35,291 nucleotides of DNA from Sedimentisphaerales bacterium. GTDB lineage: Bacteria; Planctomycetota; Phycisphaerae; Sedimentisphaerales; Anaerobacaceae. The notes below the pieces were generated by a model. The model did no database searches. It had not been told where the DNA came from and worked only from the letters and a program-made list of their open reading frames with translations. Position numbers and translations under genes: made by a program. The stretch spans positions 1-35,291 of the forward strand of contig JAFGPS010000172.1 in NCBI GenBank assembly GCA_016936075.1. Reading direction: 5' to 3'. Of the stretch, positions 16,989-24,548 are shown in pieces (the first letter of the stretch is position 1; each line of letters begins with the position of its first letter).

Positions 16989-18233
16989 TTAATACGGTAA
17001 GGAAGCAAGCATATTTGCCATAGCGTATTGATAATAATTTACACATTTTTCGGCTGCATCTTCCCATGTAAGAGAACGAATTTCATCTTTACCATTTCTT
17101 ACTAATTCTTCTGCCCATTTGGGGTTATCAAGGATTTTAATTATTGATTCGGCGATTTTATTAGTGTCCCAGAAATCAATTTTTACAACTCCTTTATCAA
17201 GAACTTCCCCTACGCCGGTAGTTTTCGATAGAATCACAGGTATATCCTGCTGTATTGCTTCTATTGCAGTCAGGCCAAAAGGTTCGCTTACAGAAGGCAT
17301 AACATATACGTCAGCGTATCTGTAAGCACGTTCGACTTGCCAGCCTCGTAAAAAGCCTGTGAAAAATATTTTTGTGCCAAGATTTTTGGCCGCGACAGTT
17401 TCTATTGCAGAAGGAGCAAGGTCTCCCCACCCAGCCATTATAAATTTTACATTATCTAATTTTTGAAGGACTTTTTCCGCTGCTTCGATAAAATGATACG
17501 GGCCTTTTTGTCCGGTTATTCGACCAAGGAAAAGAACGATTTTTTCGCCGTTTTTATGAACGTTGTATTCCCCAGCATAATTACTCAAACTTGCTCCGTT
17601 ATGTACGACTTTTATTTTTTCTCGCGGGATACCATAATTCCGAACAATAATATCAGCCGTATATTTTGAAACCGCTATTATCACAGAGGCAGCTTTCATT
17701 CCTTTTCGTTCAATTTCGAAAATCTTCTTATTAACACAACTTCCAGACCGGTCAACTTCAGTGGCATGTACATGAACAATTAGCGGCTTTGAAAACTTTT
17801 CCGAAAGAAGCATACCTGCCGGGAATGTAACCCAGTCATGTGCATGGATTACATCGAAGCTCTGGTCTTTCATCAGTTTTGTACAGCATTTGGCATATTC
17901 ATTGACACGCTCAACGAGATTTCCGTCATAACCTCCGACTGCTCCTGCACAACCTATACGAAGAGGATGTGTTCTCGAAATTTGATACGGATTTGGTATC
18001 TTCGAAGGTACCGGTTTGAATGTAATATGCTCTGGATTTTCTCCGAGCGACGTTTCCATTTCCAGGAAAGTATGTGTTTGTCCTTCAATACCCCATGTGC
18101 TTGTAGGTAAAAGCATTACTATATTCACGTCCATGTTTTTCATGGCATGAGTTAAGCCGTAACAGGCTGTACCAAGGCCGCCACTGATAAAAGGCGGGAA
18201 CTCCCAACCAAGCATTAAGACATCTATAGACAA
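16989..18233 (-). CDS. glycogen-synthase-like glycosyltransferase (GT4/GT5 type)
   Basis: A 414-residue GT-B enzyme, probably extending an alpha-glucan from a nucleotide glucose donor. The N-terminus SIDVLMLGWEFPPFISGGLG contains the donor-binding glycine loop. Further along are IHAHDW, GRITGQKG (Lys243 in this numbering) and VSEPFGLTAIEA with the E-x7-E pair Glu317 and Glu325. Start choice is uncertain: the longest frame begins at a TTG at 18263, but AAGGAG lies inside that extension, so the TTG at 18233 (12 nt after AAGGAG) or the ATG at 18215 is more likely. Relatives begin just before VLMLGWEFPP, which favours 18233. It is the first enzyme of the operon, 99 nt after the DUF2934 gene. No glgC (ADP-glucose synthesis) is present, so the donor must be made elsewhere. 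Confidence 0.85.
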   Translation of the reverse strand: MSIDVLMLGWEFPPFISGGLGTACYGLTHAMKNMDVNIVMLLPTSTWGIEGQTHTFLEMETSLGENPEHITFKPVPSKIPNPYQISRTHPLRIGCAGAVGGYDGNLVERVNEYAKCCTKLMKDQSFDVIHAHDWVTFPAGMLLSEKFSKPLIVHVHATEVDRSGSCVNKKIFEIERKGMKAASVIIAVSKYTADIIVRNYGIPREKIKVVHNGASLSNYAGEYNVHKNGEKIVLFLGRITGQKGPYHFIEAAEKVLQKLDNVKFIMAGWGDLAPSAIETVAAKNLGTKIFFTGFLRGWQVERAYRYADVYVMPSVSEPFGLTAIEAIQQDIPVILSKTTGVGEVLDKGVVKIDFWDTNKIAESIIKILDNPKWAEELVRNGKDEIRSLTWEDAAEKCVNYYQYAMANMLASLPY

Positions 18234-18332
18234 AGCTACATTCCACTCCTTTTGCAGTTGCAAGGCAGGATTTGTGTTTTCTCTTCAACAAAAATCGTAC
18301 TCTTATTAACCACTCTAAATCATCAAAAAAAA

Positions 18333-18617
18333 TTAATGTATCCCAAGCTCTTGTTTTAATTGATTCTCTGCCTCTTGCCAGTTCTTTTCGTCCTGATCTT
18401 TGGGGCATCCACGATTCATCCATATGTTTTTTGCTCTTTCAGCTATCTGTTCATGAGTAAGAGCAACGATTTTATTAGTTGCTTTGGAAGAACTTGTTGT
18501 AATAGCCGAAGGAGGATTTATTGCTTTGATATTAGAGCCCGCCTTGGATTTCTTGTTTGAGGCATTCATTTTTTGAGTATCATTTCCTTGATAATTATAT
18601 GTTGTTTTTTTAGCCAT
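18333..18617 (-). CDS. DUF2934 family small protein
   Basis: A 94-residue protein with a disordered Lys/Ser/Asn-rich N-terminal half and a C-terminal DUF2934 motif (about residues 55-92: HEQIAERAKNIWMNRGCP followed by a D-x2-NW-x-EAE-x-L pattern). The domain is about 40 residues, helical, and of unknown function; it is known from many proteobacterial and planctomycete proteins and often lies near glycogen or trehalose genes. GGAA lies about 9 nt before the ATG. It is the first gene of the alpha-glucan run, in the same direction and 99 nt before the first glycosyltransferase. It may be a small accessory or regulatory protein of the operon; this is inference from position. Confidence 0.8.
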   Translation of the reverse strand: MAKKTTYNYQGNDTQKMNASNKKSKAGSNIKAINPPSAITTSSSKATNKIVALTHEQIAERAKNIWMNRGCPKDQDEKNWQEAENQLKQELGIH

Positions 18618-19104
18618 AGATTATTCCATTCAATTCCGGTAAACCATTTATACTTTAATATCAAGATGTGCTCAGCCGGACTTAGAGCCACCCTGATTTT
18701 TTCTAAACATAATTTTCGCGTAAGCAAACATCAAATGAACTTATTCCAGACAAATATTGTAACTTATTAGAAAGATAGCTACAAGTTTAAATAAACATTC
18801 ATTTTGATTATTTTTATAAAAATATAAATAGGGAAAATACTTAATTAAAATTATCGTTTCCCCTAATAAATTTAGTATTAGATTTGGATTAGAAATTGAA
18901 TAAAAATAAACTACAATCCCCTAAATCGCCTATATTCTTCATATTAAGGTGGTAGGGTTGTGATAAGATTCCTTAGCTTATGATTTGTCTTTGTAAATAA
19001 GGTGATTAATGTTTGCGGCTTGTGACAAAGATAAATATAATGCAATTTCAGTTTCAAGATGAACCGTTTAAAATGAATTAAAAATTTCTTAAAGGAATTA
19101 AGGA
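18618..19104. other. divergent intergenic region, about 490 bp
   Basis: AT-rich DNA between the leftward glucan operon and the rightward aminopeptidase gene, so it must contain two divergent promoters. A candidate for the rightward one is listed separately; no convincing leftward one was found. There is a weak imperfect inverted repeat (ACAATCCCCTA near 18911 and TAGGGTTGT near 18954). No coding frame or RNA gene was recognised. Confidence 0.6.
19013..19041 (+). promoter_or_regulatory. candidate sigma-70 promoter of the M29 peptidase gene
   Basis: TTGCGG (19013-19018), a 17-nt spacer and a perfect TATAAT (19036-19041), about 63 nt before the start codon. The -10 is strong and the -35 is only half-matched. 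Confidence 0.4.
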
Positions 19105-20106
19105 ATGGGAACAATCGCAGAAGGCGTAAAACAAGCAATCGAAAATTGTCTCAAAGTTCGGTCAGGTGAAAATGTTGTGATAATTACAGATAAGGAAACT
19201 TTAAGCATTGGTTCCGCTTTGAAAGATGCGGTAGAGAAAATTACTGATAAAATCCAGTTCTTTATAATGGAGGATTTTGGTTCCAGACCGATTGAATTTC
19301 CTCAAGCTATTGATAATGCGATAAAGGAAGCTGATGTAAGTATTTACGCCGCTCAGGGTGCAGAAGGGGAACTTCAGAGTTTTCGCATGGCAATGATAGA
19401 ATCAATTGACGCTAATCCAAAACTCAGGCATGCCCATATGATTGGAATTACACCGGAGATTATGGAAGATGGAATGTGCAGCGATTATACGGAGATTCAG
19501 TGTATCAGCAAGCTTGTTTATGAAAAGGTTAAAAACGCTCGCGAAATCAGGGTTGTGACTGAAAAAGGCTCAGATTTTACTGGTCAGTTCAGTCCTGATA
19601 TCAAGTGGGTTGTTAGTGATGGAGATATTAAGGCCGAAAACTGGAAGAACCTGCCGGATGGGGAAGTTTTTACCGCTCCTGAAAGCGTGAACGGCACAAT
19701 TATTATTGATGGTTGTCTCGGAGACTTCTTCACTGAAAAATATGGCTCTATTGAAAAAACGCCAGTCAAAATTGAAGTTGTCAATGGGCGTGCGATAAAA
19801 GAAAGTATTACCTGTGAAAATAAGAAACTGCTCGATGAGTTTGTAAAATATCTTTTCGAAATCGATGAAAACAGTAACAGAATTGGTGAATTCGCAATCG
19901 GCACAAATACCGGCCTGACAAAGTTGATTTACAATCTTCTCCAGGATGAAAAATTCCCGGGCATTCACGTTGCTTTCGGCAATCCATATCCTACAAAAAC
20001 AGGCGCGAAATGGGAAAGCAAAGCCCACGTTGACGGCGTATTAATTAAGCCTTCAATTTATGTAGATGGTGAAATAATTATGAACAAAGGTGAGTTCTGT
20101 TTGTAA
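19105..20106 (+). CDS. M29-type (thermophilic) metallo-aminopeptidase
   Basis: A 333-residue cytoplasmic peptidase predicted to remove N-terminal residues from peptides with a two-metal site. The M29 ligand set appears in the expected order: Glu187 (LPDGEVFTAPES), Glu262 (RIGEFAIGTN), His288 (GIHVAFGNPY), then His308 and Asp310 (KAHVDGVL). The protein is shorter than well-studied M29 enzymes (about 400-415 residues), mainly through a compact N-terminal domain; such short forms are common in sequence databases and keep all ligands. AAGGA lies 6 nt upstream of the ATG. It is the first gene of the rightward group and is separated from the next gene by a 164-bp gap containing a palindromic repeat, so co-transcription with the reductase is uncertain. 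Confidence 0.85.
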   Translation: MGTIAEGVKQAIENCLKVRSGENVVIITDKETLSIGSALKDAVEKITDKIQFFIMEDFGSRPIEFPQAIDNAIKEADVSIYAAQGAEGELQSFRMAMIESIDANPKLRHAHMIGITPEIMEDGMCSDYTEIQCISKLVYEKVKNAREIRVVTEKGSDFTGQFSPDIKWVVSDGDIKAENWKNLPDGEVFTAPESVNGTIIIDGCLGDFFTEKYGSIEKTPVKIEVVNGRAIKESITCENKKLLDEFVKYLFEIDENSNRIGEFAIGTNTGLTKLIYNLLQDEKFPGIHVAFGNPYPTKTGAKWESKAHVDGVLIKPSIYVDGEIIMNKGEFCL

Positions 20107-20135
20107 AAATAATAACCTTATAAATTAAAGTAGTT

Positions 20136-20254
20136 TTCTGTAACATAAAATACAAAAACTTGTCATGCTGAGCCGTAGGCGAAGCATCTGGCTATCGATA
20201 CCCGGATTCTTCGTTTCACTCAGAATGACACTCTTCTTTTGTTAAGTTACAGAA
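20136..20254. repeat. short dispersed palindromic repeat inside a larger inverted repeat
   Basis: The 70-bp core (20161-20230) starts TGTCATGCTGAG and ends CTCAGAATGACA, complementary except for one base, with a partly paired inner region (GCGAAGCAT against GATTCTTCG). This is the form of a TGTCAT-CTGAG type palindrome that is widely scattered between genes in many bacterial phyla. Outside it lies another perfect inverted repeat, TTCTGTAAC (20136-20144) and GTTACAGAA (20246-20254), so the element may sit in, or have brought, a longer cruciform. It separates the aminopeptidase and reductase genes. Confidence 0.7.
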
Positions 20255-20270
20255 CAGTAGGAATTATAAA

Positions 20271-21296
20271 ATGAAATATATCAGACTTGGTAAAAGTGAA
20301 CTAAACGTTTCAAGAGTCGGCTTTGGCGGAATTCCAATAATGAGAGTCTCTTACGAAGAGGCGGAAAAATGCCTTCTTACCGCAATTGAGCTTGGGATAA
20401 ATTACATTGATACCGCGACTGATTACGGCGATAGTGAAGAAAAAATCGGTAAAGCATTGAAGAAATTGGATCGTGACAAACTCGTTATAGCTACAAAATC
20501 ACCGCCAAAAGATGCCGACCATCTCGAAAAGTGTATCGACCAGTCTCTAAAGCGTATGCAAATAGATGAGATAGATTTGTATCAATTTCATTGCATCAAC
20601 AATGAGGATGTTTTGAAAAGGGCGATTGATTTGTTGCCGGTTCTTGAAAAAGCTAAAGAGAAGGGAAAAATTCGACATATCGGAGCGACAGTCCACGGCG
20701 TAGAATTTATTAACAAAGTTCTGGAAATGGATGCGTTCGAAACGATAATGATTGCTCTTAATTTTATCGTGACCGAAGCTGCTGAAGTCGCTTTACCAAA
20801 TGCCAGAAAAAAGGATGTGGGTGTGATTGCAATGAAACCCATGGCTGGCGGTCATATTGATAATGCAAATCTTGCTTTCAAATATTTCCTGGATTTTGAT
20901 GACATCGTACCTTTAGTTGGAATTGAGAAGCCCGAAGAAATAAAACAGATTGTAAAAATTCTCGATGACAATATACCTGCAAACGAAGGGGAATTGCGGG
21001 AAATGGAAACGATTCGAAGCGAGCAGGGTGACCGTTTCTGTCGGCGATGTGAATATTGCATGCCGTGCGAACATGGTGTGAAGATTTTCCCGATGACGAT
21101 ATTTAAATCATTCGCAGCTCGTTTTCCAATTAAGGATTTAGTTTCCGGAAACTGGATTGAAATAATTGAGAGCTACTCAAAGTGTATTCAATGCGGCGAG
21201 TGCGAAAAGAAATGCCCGTACAATCTGGGGATTCGTGAAATATTAAAAGAAAATTCAGCTTATTTCAGGGAATTGCAGAGCCAGTATTGCAAATAA
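20271..21296 (+). CDS. aldo/keto reductase with C-terminal 4Fe-4S ferredoxin-like domain
   Basis: A 341-residue cytoplasmic reductase. Residues 1-245 form the AKR barrel with the complete catalytic tetrad Asp47, Tyr52, Lys76 and His107 (NYIDTATDYGDSE, LVIATKSP, LYQFHCIN). The last ~90 residues form an iron-sulfur domain with cysteines 257, 260, 263, 266 and 305, 308, 311, 315 (FCRRCEYCMPC and CIQCGECEKKCPY). AKR-ferredoxin proteins of this kind are widespread in anaerobes, where electrons may pass between NAD(P)H and a ferredoxin partner; the substrate is unknown. GGA precedes the ATG at a usable distance. The gene is followed by an inverted repeat and then by the FMN-binding protein. Confidence 0.93.
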   Translation: MKYIRLGKSELNVSRVGFGGIPIMRVSYEEAEKCLLTAIELGINYIDTATDYGDSEEKIGKALKKLDRDKLVIATKSPPKDADHLEKCIDQSLKRMQIDEIDLYQFHCINNEDVLKRAIDLLPVLEKAKEKGKIRHIGATVHGVEFINKVLEMDAFETIMIALNFIVTEAAEVALPNARKKDVGVIAMKPMAGGHIDNANLAFKYFLDFDDIVPLVGIEKPEEIKQIVKILDDNIPANEGELREMETIRSEQGDRFCRRCEYCMPCEHGVKIFPMTIFKSFAARFPIKDLVSGNWIEIIESYSKCIQCGECEKKCPYNLGIREILKENSAYFRELQSQYCK

Positions 21297-21365
21297 CATT
21301 CAAATCTTCTTTTTTATTACCAAAAAACTTCTTTTGTGCAATAAAACATGCGCATAAAACGTTTA

Positions 21366-21390
21366 ATATAGACAAGATTAGTGTCTATAT
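21366..21390. promoter_or_regulatory. perfect 9-bp inverted repeat before the FMN-binding protein gene
   Basis: Arms ATATAGACA (21366-21374) and TGTCTATAT (21382-21390) with a 7-nt loop, followed by AGATTTTTTC. It lies 70 nt after the reductase stop and 39 nt before the next start. It could be an intrinsic terminator for the reductase transcript, although the stem is AT-rich. It could instead be an operator: TACAAT (21409-21414) downstream would be a plausible -10, placing the repeat over the -35 region. Confidence 0.5.
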
Positions 21391-21428
21391 AGATTTTTTC
21401 AGTATTAGTACAATGAAAGACGCAGTTT

Positions 21429-22679
21429 ATGAAGGTTCAGTACACTTCAATAATACTTTTGGCTCTTATTTGTTTTAACGTTGAGATTTTGGCAAAAAGT
21501 GACTCGAAAAAAGATAAAACAAAAGCGGAAATTGATGCCTTAATCGAGAATGTTGGCGGTACTGCGCCAGATTGGTGGGATTCTGTAGAGTTTAGAATTC
21601 CTGAAACATTAGATATGAACTGGCCTGTCCGGATAGCGGTTCAGCAGGGCTTTGGCGGCAGAGGTGGACGTAATCAATTCGGAGGAAGAGGCGGACGCGG
21701 CGGTTTTCGAAATATGGGAGGACGCGGAAACTTTGGAGTGCAGCAGGCAGCTACGTCGAATCTGGATAATTCAAGAAGTATTGATAATTTTCTCGTTCAG
21801 GTGATTTATCCAAATGATTCTCGATATAAAACAGGAATAAAGCTTATAAATCACTTGATGATTTTGCATAAAGATGATACGCAAAAACTCGCTCGTTCTC
21901 TGAGTACTCTTGGAGATATGTTTTATAACCTGCTTGAAGATTATGCAAGAGCGGCATTCTGGTGGCAGAAAGCTTCGCAAATGAGCGGCTCAGTTGATAC
22001 GCTAAAATTGGCGCGTTGTTATTATGAACTCGGAAGTAAATCAGCGGCATATGAATTTCTTACAACCTCAAATAGCGGTTATCGTGGTAATAATAAAGAT
22101 ACAATCAAATTCTGGGCAAATATTGGCGAAGTTGATATGGCTTTGGAAATGATTGAGTCAAACAGTCAGACTAATATGAATATGGGCGGAAGATTCAGTA
22201 GAGGAAGTTCTCAGGGTGTAGATTATATGTTTGCTGCTGAAATATGCAGAATGGCAGGAAGATATGAACAGGCAGCAGTGTACTATGAGAAAATAATAAA
22301 CTCTATTTCGAACAATTTCAGCAATTTTCGCAGCAGGGGTGGTAGTTCAAGTGACCGCGCTAAAGCAAACATGGAAGTTGTCAAGTTACTCCATAATTTG
22401 GACCTCAAGCAAATTCCTGATGGAACATATACCAGCAATGCAGTTGGTTATGGCGGGACTCTGTATGTGAATGTTACGGTTGCAAGGAAACGTATTGTTT
22501 CAGTTGAAGTGACGCAGCACAGGGAAACATATTCTTATTTTTCAAGGGCGATTCAGACTGCTCGCAAGATTGTCTCAAAGCAGGATTTTAAAGGAGTTGA
22601 TATAATTAGCGGAGCTACCATAACTTCGGATGCAATTATAAACGCCGCGGCTAAGGCTTTAGCAAGTGCTGCTGAGTAA
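21429..22679 (+). CDS. exported TPR/RGG protein with C-terminal FMN-binding (flavinylation) domain
   Basis: A 416-residue protein. Residues 1-22 are a signal peptide (MKVQYTSIILLALICFNVEILA). Residues ~74-103 are a Gly/Arg-rich stretch with repeated GGRGG and FGGRGG units. Residues ~125-300 are helical and TPR-like (SLSTLGDMFYNLLEDYARAA). Residues ~335-416 are an FMN_bind domain as in NqrC and RnfG. Its DIISGATITS end matches the D-x-x-S/T-G-A-T/S flavinylation motif, so Thr397 should carry FMN attached by ApbE outside the cytoplasm. No strong ribosome-binding site precedes the ATG. The NapH/NapG-like membrane protein follows 73 nt later and is the probable electron donor or acceptor. No apbE lies in the window. 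The RGG stretch in an exported flavoprotein is unusual. Confidence 0.88.
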   Translation: MKVQYTSIILLALICFNVEILAKSDSKKDKTKAEIDALIENVGGTAPDWWDSVEFRIPETLDMNWPVRIAVQQGFGGRGGRNQFGGRGGRGGFRNMGGRGNFGVQQAATSNLDNSRSIDNFLVQVIYPNDSRYKTGIKLINHLMILHKDDTQKLARSLSTLGDMFYNLLEDYARAAFWWQKASQMSGSVDTLKLARCYYELGSKSAAYEFLTTSNSGYRGNNKDTIKFWANIGEVDMALEMIESNSQTNMNMGGRFSRGSSQGVDYMFAAEICRMAGRYEQAAVYYEKIINSISNNFSNFRSRGGSSSDRAKANMEVVKLLHNLDLKQIPDGTYTSNAVGYGGTLYVNVTVARKRIVSVEVTQHRETYSYFSRAIQTARKIVSKQDFKGVDIISGATITSDAIINAAAKALASAAE

Positions 22680-22752
22680 TTCAGTTTTCATAAATATCAG
22701 CTTGATTTAGTCTGAATTTAAAATATTCTAATAAAGAAGAAGGGGCAAAACA

Positions 22753-24429
22753 CTGAGCAGTACAAAGAAATGCAATAAGAAATGGACCGTAACTCATACA
22801 CGGCGATTGATTCAAATAATATTTTTGGGTTTGTTTTTAGTTTTATTGTTCTATTTTTGCCGACCATACAAAAATGATTACAGTAAAAAAGGTTCAGGAT
22901 TATTTACACATCTCGAACTGTTTCTCGTATTAGATCCTCTTGTAAGCGTATCGACTGCTATAGCGTCAAAAACCTTTGTCTGGTCATTAACAATAGCCGC
23001 GGCAGTTATGCTTATCGGTGTAGTTTTTCCACGATGGTTTTGCGGATATGTTTGCCCGATGGGAACACTTATCGATTTGTTTGACTGGTGTATCGGCCGC
23101 AGAGTCAAATTTCTTCATATAAAGCATAGAAGCTGGTTGGTTAATTTACGATTCTATATTTTAACTATGGTATTGGTTTCGTCTTTATTTGGTATTTTAA
23201 TATCCGGCTTCGTCTCAGCTATTCCAGTAATCACAAGAGGGATGTTGTACATTTTCGCTTTATTTAGACCGGGACAAATTGCTGGATGGGAATATTTGCC
23301 GCAATTGAGTGTGTCACATTATGTTTCGATAATTCTTTTTATTGCAATATTAAGTCTCGGCCTGCTTCGCCCAAGATTCTGGTGTGCTTATTTATGCCCG
23401 AGCGGAGCTTTACTTTCATTAGCAAGTTTATTACGCCTGAGTGAGCGAAAGGTTGAAGATACCTGTGTCAAATGCGGCCGATGTCTTAGTGCATGTGACT
23501 TTGGCGCGATTGCTTCTGATTTTACAACACGTCCTTTGGAATGTACTTTTTGCATGAGTTGTGCAGATGTATGTCCGAAAGACTCGATAAAGTTCGTTAG
23601 CAGATGGAATGATATAAAAGAAAAATCTTCGGATAAAAATGATTTTCAGCCTTCTTATGCACGCAGAAATTTCCTTGTTGGTGTGATAGGGGCCGCAAGT
23701 GCCGGAACGGGAATGGCAATAGGAATAAAAGCTCAGCACATCGAATATGCTGATTCATATCCAATGCGTCCGCCGGGTTCTGTACCGGAAGATGTATTCA
23801 GAAGTAAATGTATAAGGTGTGGCGAATGCTTAAAAGCATGTCCCGTAAACATCTTGCAGCCTATTGGTATGGAACTTGGAATAGATGGTTTATGGACACC
23901 AGTTGTAAAAATAGATTATGCTGCGTGTCAACCATATTGTAATAACTGCGGGCAGGCTTGTCCCACAGGTGCGATACGGGCATTACATATTGAGGAAAAA
24001 CGTGCGGCCAGAATGGCTCAATCGGAAGTCGATAAAAGTACATGCCTGGCTCATTGCAAGAAACAGGAATGCGGCCTATGTGTCGAAGAATGCAAAGCCG
24101 CCGGTTATGATGCTTTGGAATATATTAGAGTCGGTATCGAATACGATAACTGGGGAACGCCGATTGAAGATTCAGGATTTTTAGCACCAGTGGTTATCGA
24201 GGAAAAATGTGTTGGCTGCGGACTTTGCCAGGTAAAGTGCCATTCCGAAAATGTTAAGGAACTTCAACTTCTGGAAAGAAGTGCTATTGTTATAAACAAT
24301 GGATTGGGAAAGGAAGACCGTATAGTAAAAGGCTCGTATAAAAAACTTCAAGCGGAACGTATTGATAAAAAGAATCAACTTATTCCCGTTGCTCCTAAAA
24401 ATGATTATCTTCCAGAGTTTCTTCAATGA
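22753..24429 (+). CDS. NapH-NapG-like membrane polyferredoxin fusion
   Basis: A 558-residue membrane iron-sulfur protein. The N-terminal half resembles NapH/MauN: a basic cytoplasmic start, hydrophobic helices near residues 24-46, 76-92, 136-158 and 192-206, the paired motifs CGYVCPMG (97-104) and CAYLCPSG (211-218), and two 4Fe-4S motifs (CVKCGRCLSAC and CTFCMSCADVC). The C-terminal half begins with a Tat-like SYARRNFLVGVIG (twin Arg at 304-305) and then resembles NapG/MauM, with CIRCGECLKACP, CNNCGQACP, CKKQECGLCVEEC and CVGCGLCQVKC. This predicts quinol-linked electron transfer to or from periplasmic partners such as the FMN protein encoded upstream. Start: the frame has no ATG; a CTG at 22753 lies 7 nt after AAGGGG and gives a sensible basic N-terminus, whereas the TTG at 22807 lacks a ribosome-binding site. 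The start is therefore tentative. Confidence 0.85.
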   Translation: MSSTKKCNKKWTVTHTRRLIQIIFLGLFLVLLFYFCRPYKNDYSKKGSGLFTHLELFLVLDPLVSVSTAIASKTFVWSLTIAAAVMLIGVVFPRWFCGYVCPMGTLIDLFDWCIGRRVKFLHIKHRSWLVNLRFYILTMVLVSSLFGILISGFVSAIPVITRGMLYIFALFRPGQIAGWEYLPQLSVSHYVSIILFIAILSLGLLRPRFWCAYLCPSGALLSLASLLRLSERKVEDTCVKCGRCLSACDFGAIASDFTTRPLECTFCMSCADVCPKDSIKFVSRWNDIKEKSSDKNDFQPSYARRNFLVGVIGAASAGTGMAIGIKAQHIEYADSYPMRPPGSVPEDVFRSKCIRCGECLKACPVNILQPIGMELGIDGLWTPVVKIDYAACQPYCNNCGQACPTGAIRALHIEEKRAARMAQSEVDKSTCLAHCKKQECGLCVEECKAAGYDALEYIRVGIEYDNWGTPIEDSGFLAPVVIEEKCVGCGLCQVKCHSENVKELQLLERSAIVINNGLGKEDRIVKGSYKKLQAERIDKKNQLIPVAPKNDYLPEFLQ

Positions 24430-24548
24430 TTAAACTATATTTATTTAGTATTTTATGGAGCAGTTCCTTTGATCTTCATATATTGACGTAAAAACAAAGA
24501 ATACTTTACAAAAAATAACGATAAAGATTTCGATTTTAATGAAAATAT

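Noticed and set aside
18085-18423. 112-residue minus-strand frame between DUF2934 and the glycosyltransferase
   Set aside because: It overlaps both better-supported genes in another frame and has no recognisable features.
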